This document shows positions 57,046 through 64,000 of a stretch of DNA of 64,000 nt, in pieces. The translations under genes were made by a program, and so were the position numbers. The stretch spans positions 12,112,466 to 12,176,465 of the forward strand of contig NC_092322.1 of NCBI RefSeq assembly GCF_036785885.1, given 5' to 3'. How positions within the stretch are numbered: position 1 is the first letter of the stretch; every line of letters begins with the position of its first letter. The notes beneath the pieces are model-generated. The model was not told the origin of the DNA and made no database searches. It was given only the letters and a program-made list of their open reading frames with translations. Source of the stretch: Coffea arabica. Taxonomy: Eukaryota; Streptophyta; Magnoliopsida; Gentianales; Rubiaceae.

Positions 57046-57534
57046 AATCATAGAACATGCATAGAACGCATGAACTCAGAGGCTCAATCCTATAATGAGA
57101 AGCTGATGAAGCTGCTATCCCACCTCCTGTCAAAATTTCCAGGGAGCAAATTTGTATATACAGACACCTATAATCCACTAATGGACACGATTAGGCATCC
57201 TCAAAGATACCGTTAGTGCCACTTGTAATTACAAACTTCTCAATAAATCTCACCTGTCAAGAAAATATGTTTCTTCAATTATCTACCTTGCATTGAAGCA
57301 ATCAACTGCTTTCTCAATAGAGCTAAAACGTTAAAATTGGTATTGCCAGGAATTGTGGAAACTACAAGAGGATGTTGTGGAACTGGATATATGGAAAGCG
57401 GATGGCCATCGTGTAATCCTCTCACTCCTGTATGTAGGAACTTTTCACAGCACTTATTTTGGGATGTTGATTATTGCACCGAAGCTGCCTATAAGTATCT
57501 GTCAGATTCTATGCTAAAGGAATACATTCCTTAG
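57046..57534 (+). pseudogene. GDSL esterase/lipase fragment 3 (last two exons)
   Basis: Exon-like blocks 57046-57211 and 57350-57534 encode the C-terminal third of a GDSL lipase: CIERMNSEAQSYNEKL, KFPGSKFVYTDTYNPLMD, then IVETTRGCCGTGYMESG, SCNPLTPVC and the end at a TAG. A GT follows 57211 and an AG precedes 57350, and the phase works (giving Arg where Gly is usual). The catalytic block FWDSIHPTEAA has become FWDVDYCTEAA, so the active-site His is lost. The first two thirds of the gene, with the GDS serine block, are absent upstream. It lies on the strand opposite to the other two GDSL remnants. Confidence 0.85.
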
Positions 57535-58761
57535 TTCATTAAAATTCAACCCTAAATTTATAGAGACTTTGGTCTACACCAAAAAAATAGAAATAGTAAT
57601 GACTGTAAAAAATCTCAGTGATAACGGGTATTGGCAATGCCTTACTGGTTGTTTGGTTTTGAAAAGGTAAGGAATGTGGCATCATGCAATAACATAAGGA
57701 GGTTACAAGTAATTTACCCTCGGCGAAAAGAAGTATTGGCATTTTTTTTAGGTGAAGACACTGTGACCAGTTATAGAGTAGCTCTTGTTGGGATCTAGAC
57801 ATGAAATAAACTGCTACGAAGATATCAAGTACACAAATTTAATGACAAATAAGTCATAAGTATGAAAGATAAACGATACATAAGATTTAACATATTTCGA
57901 CTCTATCATTGAGTTTACATCTATGGAGAGAACACCTGTTCTTTATCATGAGAGAAAAATTCACTACAACTTGAACCGAGACCCAATTCTTGTATAATTT
58001 CTCTCGCCTTCCAAAATTTCTCTCTTACCTTATGTGGAAAACTAAGTGTTGCCCCTTGTGTGTCACTTTGCAGTATGACAATCCTCACATATTTATAAGC
58101 TACATTATTTAACCAACATTCAAATAATAATAGGGAATAACTACTAATTCCTAATTTTATACAAGATAGGAAATAATTCCTAATTCTTAGACTACTATTT
58201 CAAGTAATTAAAATAATGAAGAAAAATTACTTCCACACAAAATAAGAAACCTGTTTAAAAGAAATTAAATCAATTTATTGATAAATCTCCATCTTGGCGA
58301 ATAATTCTTTTAGCAACCATTTGTATTGAACTACCAATTAATATGATACCAAAGTATACATCTGAATTACCCGAGTCCTATTTCTAGTTAACTCACGAGA
58401 AATATCTCAATTCACTATCTCCCTTTATAGGATTTTTTCTCACCACCACTTACAATAAGGGATCCATTTTAGTTAGCTCTATTTCTCCTTGAGACAATCA
58501 AGTGATAAAATCACCATACTTCTTCCCATCTTCAAGATTGTCTTGCCAGTTGAGAATAATTTGAATTCAACATGACAAGTTGTACAGGATTACTCCAAAA
58601 TTCTATTTAATTTACACTATTTAATGGTACGACCCCAAATCCCACAGGTATCCTTTATTCATGCTATAGCCTTTTGTGATGGAATTGGTTTCGTGTGGAG
58701 ATTACTACTGTTGCAGGTACAAGAAGATGCTAAGAAAGTGTACTTGCCTCCAGAAGCTGAG
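57535..58761. other. Intergenic stretch, possible retroelement remnant
   Basis: From about 57788 (GTTGGGATCTAGACATG) to 58640 the sequence reads like a worn copia LTR and leader (CTCCATCTTGGCG near 58287), but I found no second copy or terminal duplication. No coding sequence recognised. Confidence 0.35.
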
Positions 58762-58769
58762 CATTCGAC

Positions 58770-59459
58770 TAGGCCTGCCAGCGGGTCAAGTTTTGGTAAG
58801 ATTTCGGATCCGAATCCATTATAACGTACCTGTTTTGGATTCGATCCGTATGTACCCGACAGGTCTTGTACTTAGGATCTCGGAATCAGATCCGAGGTTG
58901 GGTCCAAATTTACTCAAGAAAATAAGACCCAACAAAAATAAGGTTTAGGACAACCTACAAATTAAGAAGTTTGTAAAAATGAACTAGGTCATTTCAAAAT
59001 TAAATCCAAAATTAACCACAAATCAATTTCCAAACTTAAACAAATCAAATTACAAAACTAAATCACAAATCACTCACAATAGTCATTCCAAAACCAATCA
59101 CAAATCAATCTACAAAGTCATTACTAAATCTAAGAGAACATTAAATATCAAATACATCATCCAAGCATTTTTAAAAGCCCTCAATGCAATTCTTAAAGTT
59201 CTTGAAGTTCTATTGTCTTGTAACAGAATTATTATATTGTATTTAGAAATATTTATATTTTTATAATTATTAATGTATCGCCTGGATCCGAATCAGATAC
59301 AGATCAAAATCCCATTTCCGATCTGCTTTTTTTTTAGAGTAAACAGTTACGATTATGAGTCCGGATATGAGTAACAGAATTATTTCTCAACCAGCATCAG
59401 ATAAAAACTACCAAGCCCAAGCCGGATCCAGGTCCAAATCTGGACCGTTGACAGCCCTA
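58770..59459. mobile_element. hAT-type MITE with perfect 8-bp target duplication
   Basis: A 690-base element begins TAGGCCTGCCAGCGGGTC and ends GACCGTTGACAGCCCTA, inverted ends of the TAGGGCTGTCAACGG class. CATTCGAC flanks it exactly on both sides (58762-58769 and 59460-59467). The interior is AT-rich with GGATCCGA words near both ends and has no protein-coding frame. Confidence 0.88.
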
Positions 59460-59467
59460 CATTCGAC

Positions 59468-60044
59468 CATATTCGACCATGGTAATATTGACGGTATGAC
59501 AGACTGAAAGTCTGAAGTGTCTACCATCAGCTTAAACAGTCAACAATAGACAAAAATCGAAAACAAGATGAACAGATGAGAATTTCACATGAGCGAAGGG
59601 TGAAAACACAAAAAGACGAAAAGTTTCTTGTTCCAGTCTAGGAAGCCAATTACAATCAACTAATTCTAGACACCAGCAGAAAGAATTGAATTGAGAAGCC
59701 AAGTAGTAAATGATGCTAAAGACAACTTTGATACATTCTCAAACAAACAAGTCTTAAGAAATCACGCATGTCTAGCAAAACATCTTATTAATCCTATCCT
59801 CTACATTTGACATTTCACACAAGTATGAATACAAAATGTTACAAGAAAGGTATACATTGATCCACCAAATCCTTGCTGGTAATTTGAGTTGGATCATACT
59901 GCAATGAATATATCAGGAAATCGACGTCCGAATTTTGAGAATGAACACTACAAAAAAATAAGATCTCTCCCAGAACTATATACACTGTTAAAATAAATAA
60001 AGCTGGAAAAATGGTTTACGAAAATTTGTATCATGTACTTTTCT
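59468..60044. other. 3' flank of CSI1
   Basis: It probably holds the 3' untranslated region of the minus-strand CSI1 gene. No other feature recognised. Confidence 0.5.
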
Positions 60045-63000
60045 CTAGTTTTGCTGTTCAGTTAAAAGTACTGTAGCATGATTATTGTTAGACCACTGGA
60101 ATTCTATTTCCAGATTTCTTGAAGGTCCACTTTTGCTTTCAGGTAGCAGAGTATACTCCCCGGCAACAGCACCTAGCATCACGACACGGTCAATCTGGAT
60201 TGTTACCTTTCCAAATGAGCTCTGTGAGAAGATTTCCAGAAAATTTGGTCAACAGGGTGATGATAATGCATGACGAGAAAAGGAAAAAAGTGCATTAAGT
60301 CCTGTCTTCCATAAAACCTCAATTACCTTTCCCATTTTGCTCTTATTCTTGCATGATATGTGAAGTTTCTGGCCTTTGGGAGGACTTTCAAAGGACCACG
60401 CAAAGCTCTCTTCCCACTCTGGATTAGGACCAGTTGATACAACCTGAATCAAACAAAATAATAAGACATGCGAAAACGATGCACAGAGTAGGAAGAAACA
60501 GCATATGCTTCTTTTCCTTTTAAGTTTTGACAATGCAAAGTATTATCCAAACAAATGGCTAATATCGAGTCACCAAATTTAAAAGGGATATGCTTCTTTT
60601 CCTTCCAATATCATGGCCTACAAATAAAGGGCCATGTTGGAATACTTTAAGATAGCCTCAATAGTGAATTGCCAAATATACTTCTCTTCAATATGACCTA
60701 GTAAAGAAAGCAATGAGAATGTCAGACGGATTCTGCTTTTCTCAACAGGATGCTACGCAACCACATCTCCACAGAGCTGTGGGACTTCCAGTAACTTGTT
60801 AGCACATCTCTAGCCTTTCGATATGCACAATCAGCCCAAAGTCCAAAGAAAGCCATGAAATTGGTATTTGGCTGCACCCTCATGTTTAGGGATATTATCA
60901 ATGACTTAACTACTGATAACAAGAATGAACAAAAGACACTAGAGATCCAATCAGTGCCACTGTGATGTACCACAGGAAAGGGGTTTTCTTGGTAAAACAC
61001 AAACAATTTGAATATTAGCTTTAGGACCACAATATAATACTAAAACAGATCCTTATGGTACATATGATGTTCTAGTGCAGTAGTAGAGGGTCATAGGTGT
61101 ATGATTAGGTGTCCATTCAGCTGATAATGAAGCAGAAGAAGCAGCAGCAGCTGAAAAGTTAGCACCATCTTGAGAAATTATTTTCAAGATGATACTAAAC
61201 ATAAGGTACGGGTAATAGGTTATACAAAGATGGTCTCTCGAACATCATTTTAGCAAATATGGCAAGCACAATCAACATTATGCCAACGTGCAACTTATGG
61301 ATATACGTCACGTGTGGGTGCATATTACCAACTTGATAAATCCAAAAAGGTCTTTCCATAAAATCTCCTGTATTTCAATGGTAGTTATATTTCTACCCTG
61401 CAATACCGCAAAATCGATTCCACTACAGCAGAAGTCTCATGCATAATAGTCAAAAGCGAGCAAATGCTAGCATAAGTGCAAGGGAAGGTGAATCGCAAGC
61501 CAATTGCTTCTCCCTCCCTGAAGTGAGCGAGCTAGCAAAATAAAGTACATAGAAGTGCACAAATGCAAAGCGCAAACAAAGCAGTCCTTTTAGTTTTTTG
61601 CAAATTTTATTTTATTTTAAACACCGTTGGATCTTCTTTTTACCTCATATTTTGACCATTCAATGAAAGAACGTCGGTGAGATGCACTAGATAACAATCA
61701 TCAATAAGGTCAAATTGATGTCTTTATCCTTATCTTCATTTCTGTTGAACTCCAACACAAACTCAAGAACTCATACGTCTCTCTCTTCTCATCCAAAATG
61801 CTGCATCCTCTTTTCTTCTTTTTTTTTTTATTTTTCCTTTATCCTCTAGGATTCTGTATATAACGTCCAACAGCCATTTGTACAGACACTAGAAATCTAT
61901 GTACAGAATTTAAAGAAATGAAATCCCACATAATATATGCATGCTTTAAAAACATTTACTTGTTACTGCAATCATGTACTCCCCCTTCATCCCAATAAGG
62001 CGACAACCTTAGTGGCAGCAGCACGGAGTTTTACAAATTTAGAAAATCTTTCCCACTTTCATTTTGCCTTCATATCATTATAATTTTGTCTACATAAATG
62101 GAGGTAAAATATGAATTGTTGAGTTCTTTATTATAGAAGACCGAAAAGTAAGTGGAATAAAATTTGACACTCAAGAACAATGTTAGTGAGACATCCCAAA
62201 CTAGCAAGTGTGACAAGGTTAATGGGACACGGGGAGTGCTTCATAAAGATGTACTTTACTGCATATAGAATTTTGTTGTAACATGAGGATTTACAAGAAT
62301 AAAAAATGACAAATATTCTGATGCAACAAAGGGAAGCCAAAGTCAAATGAAACTTGAGTTTGTACCTTAGTTTGTCGAGGTGGTGTGTTTCCAAGTGTCA
62401 GCTTGCAATAAACACTTGGGTTGCCAACTGACTGCCTCATATTGTTGCCTCGCTTAATTATTACCACTAGTGTTCCCGGCAGGCATTGCAACAAGAATTC
62501 TGCCTTCTCCTGAAACCGAGGTGGTCCTGATTGTATCAGATATTGCAACAAGGGAATAGCATCAGCAGCAGCAATTGATTGTGCTCGGGAGACTTCAGCT
62601 GGGCATGCTGACCAAGCTTGCCTGAGAAGAAACAATGCATCCAATGCGGCTTCTTGAGTTGCCTCGGATCCAGTCTTAAGTGATGTAACCAGATGTGGAA
62701 TACTTAGTGTTGCAGGTTCTGTAGCCCTCAGACGAGGGAAGTTGCCAAAGAGAGCATTCAGAGCCTTCAGATACTCTTCGCTTACTGTTCCAGTTGCCCA
62801 TAAATCTTTCTCAATTGCAGCTACAAAATCCAGAAGGATTAAGTAAGCATCAAATAGATTATTTATAGGCAAAAAAGAAAATATTTCACCTAGGACAGTG
62901 GAGACAAAAGTATTCAACCTTTTCCATGCAGTTTCTAATTTATGCTATGTCATTGGTTCAACCCAATGGTTCTATCTTGATCTGTCTACTGATATTACAT

Positions 63001-64000
63001 ATGCTTTGTGAGGAAGGGAAGCTGAATGTGTCAAATCGTTTTTGATACCAGAAAAAAAATTGCTGCGCATCCATAAGTGCTTTTTGTATAAGATATCTAA
63101 ATCATCAAGAGATGAGAAGACTGGGCATGGAAAATAATTTTCAAAAACCAATGAAACATGTACCATCACAATATCAGGTGATGCCAATGTGGATAAAACA
63201 ATGCATGCTCGAAAACCATAAAATTTTGATTTGACCAAGAGAAATAACAAAACTATCTAGCTTCAAGTGACCAAGAGAAAGTCTAAACTGGATCAAAAAA
63301 TGGCCATATCTTCCCTCCAAAATCAAATTTGCTCCACTTTTTGGACTAAATTGGCAATAAAATTTGCAGGTAATACAAGAGAAAACTTTACCAGTTATAG
63401 CTCTGACAGTTTCACTTGAAGCATACTCTTGAATGGTATTATTCGAGAAAAGAAGTTTAATAAACATTGCAGCCTGAACTGATGTATCAGGGTCACTAGC
63501 ACCAATGAGATCCAGCACCACCTGAACACCACCAGCCTCTGCAACTGCTCTTTTATTTGACCGGCTATACATAACAAGGTTCTGCAAGGCACAGATGGCC
63601 ACAACCTTCATTTCTTCTGTTGGTTGATCCTCAAGCAAATTGACCAATGCCCGGCAGGCAGCCACAGCATCTGCAGTACGAGCAAGAGCTTCATTCTGAA
63701 AGAGGTCACCCAGAGCAAGAGTCGCCAGTAATCTTGCTTGTTGACCTTGGGTTTGTGGATCCAAGAGATACTGTGATAGCGGTAAAATTGCAGATTTGGT
63801 AGCTTTTGTTTCTCTGATTTTGACATTGTTCAACAACACTTCAAGAAGCCTTGCAGCAGTTTCTTCACATTGATGACATCTGAGAAGCTCCAGAAGAGCC
63901 TCTATAGCACCACTTTCAGCCATTGCTTGAGCGCTTGTAGAGTCATCACTCTCCAAAACCAGAAGGGCATTTAATGCACCAAGTACTGTGCTGTCTGAAC
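60045..64000 (-). CDS. CSI1: Cellulose synthase interactive 1 (CSI1/POM2), 3' part
   Basis: Four exons are visible: 63392-64000 (continuing beyond the window), 62366-62820, 60327-60443 and 60045-60221. Splice phases agree throughout. The first two exons encode armadillo repeats ([38 protein letters not shown]-type blocks, [36 protein letters not shown]). The last part is a C2 domain ([56 protein letters not shown]). Family knowledge: CSI1 links cellulose synthase complexes at the plasma membrane to cortical microtubules, through the armadillo and C2 regions. The C-terminus runs about ten residues beyond the usual FQWSN end, to a TAG at 60045-60047. Only the last third or less of a protein of about 2,100 residues is present. 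The paralogue CSI2 cannot be fully excluded. Confidence 0.93.
60444..62365 (-). other. Large CSI1 intron
   Basis: This 1.9-kb intron splits the C2 domain. It is AT-rich with no recognised embedded element or gene. Confidence 0.7.
62821..63391 (-). other. CSI1 intron between armadillo exons
   Basis: A 571-base intron with ordinary GT-AG ends; nothing recognised inside. Confidence 0.75.

Overview
The window is nuclear DNA from a flowering plant, probably a eudicot. The evidence is AT-rich intergenic sequence, genes with short exons and GT-AG introns, plant-only gene families (lumenal FKBP13, HIPP metallochaperone, CSI1, EXL-type GDSL lipases, CYP96A P450) and many plant-type transposable elements. 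I cannot name the species. No rRNA, functional tRNA, organellar or bacterial features were seen.

Layout. 1-3.6 kb: intact five-exon FKBP13 gene (+). 6.7-7.4 kb: intact two-exon HIPP gene (-). 9.0-9.4 kb: tandem SINE-like copies. 12.1-17.5 kb: intact ten-exon aspartic protease gene with a GPI-type tail (-). 19.7-25.2 kb: two decayed GDSL lipase genes (-), the second with an intron packed with head-to-head tRNA-derived SINE-like repeats. 25.7-28.2 kb: a hAT-type MITE and an internally deleted Ty1/copia element. 28.9-48.0 kb: one 19,053-bp LTR retrotransposon with LTRs of about 5.25 kb, perfect 5-bp target duplications, a Tat/Ogre-like gag, no recognisable pol and several tandem-repeat arrays. 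48.2-50.7 kb: a 5'-truncated LINE, then a CYP96A-type P450 pseudogene interrupted by a 211-bp MULE-like foldback element. 50.9-55.4 kb: a hAT element coding for a BED/DUF659 transposase without its C-terminal domain, followed by a MITE derived from the same family. 57.0-57.5 kb: a third GDSL fragment (+). 58.8-59.5 kb: another hAT-type MITE with a perfect 8-bp target duplication. 60.0-64.0 kb: the 3' part of CSI1 (-), which continues past the window edge.

The four host genes that look functional serve unrelated cell processes: thylakoid-lumen protein folding, metal or isoprenylated-protein signalling, extracellular proteolysis and cellulose synthase guidance. They are not a pathway. What unites the window is gene decay and element turnover. 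A small GDSL cluster has died in place, a P450 has been killed by a foldback insertion plus a nonsense codon, and a recent giant non-autonomous retrotransposon makes up almost a third of the window. Exon borders were placed by eye from splice sites, reading phase and remembered family sequences. Every intact gene closes in frame over all its exons.
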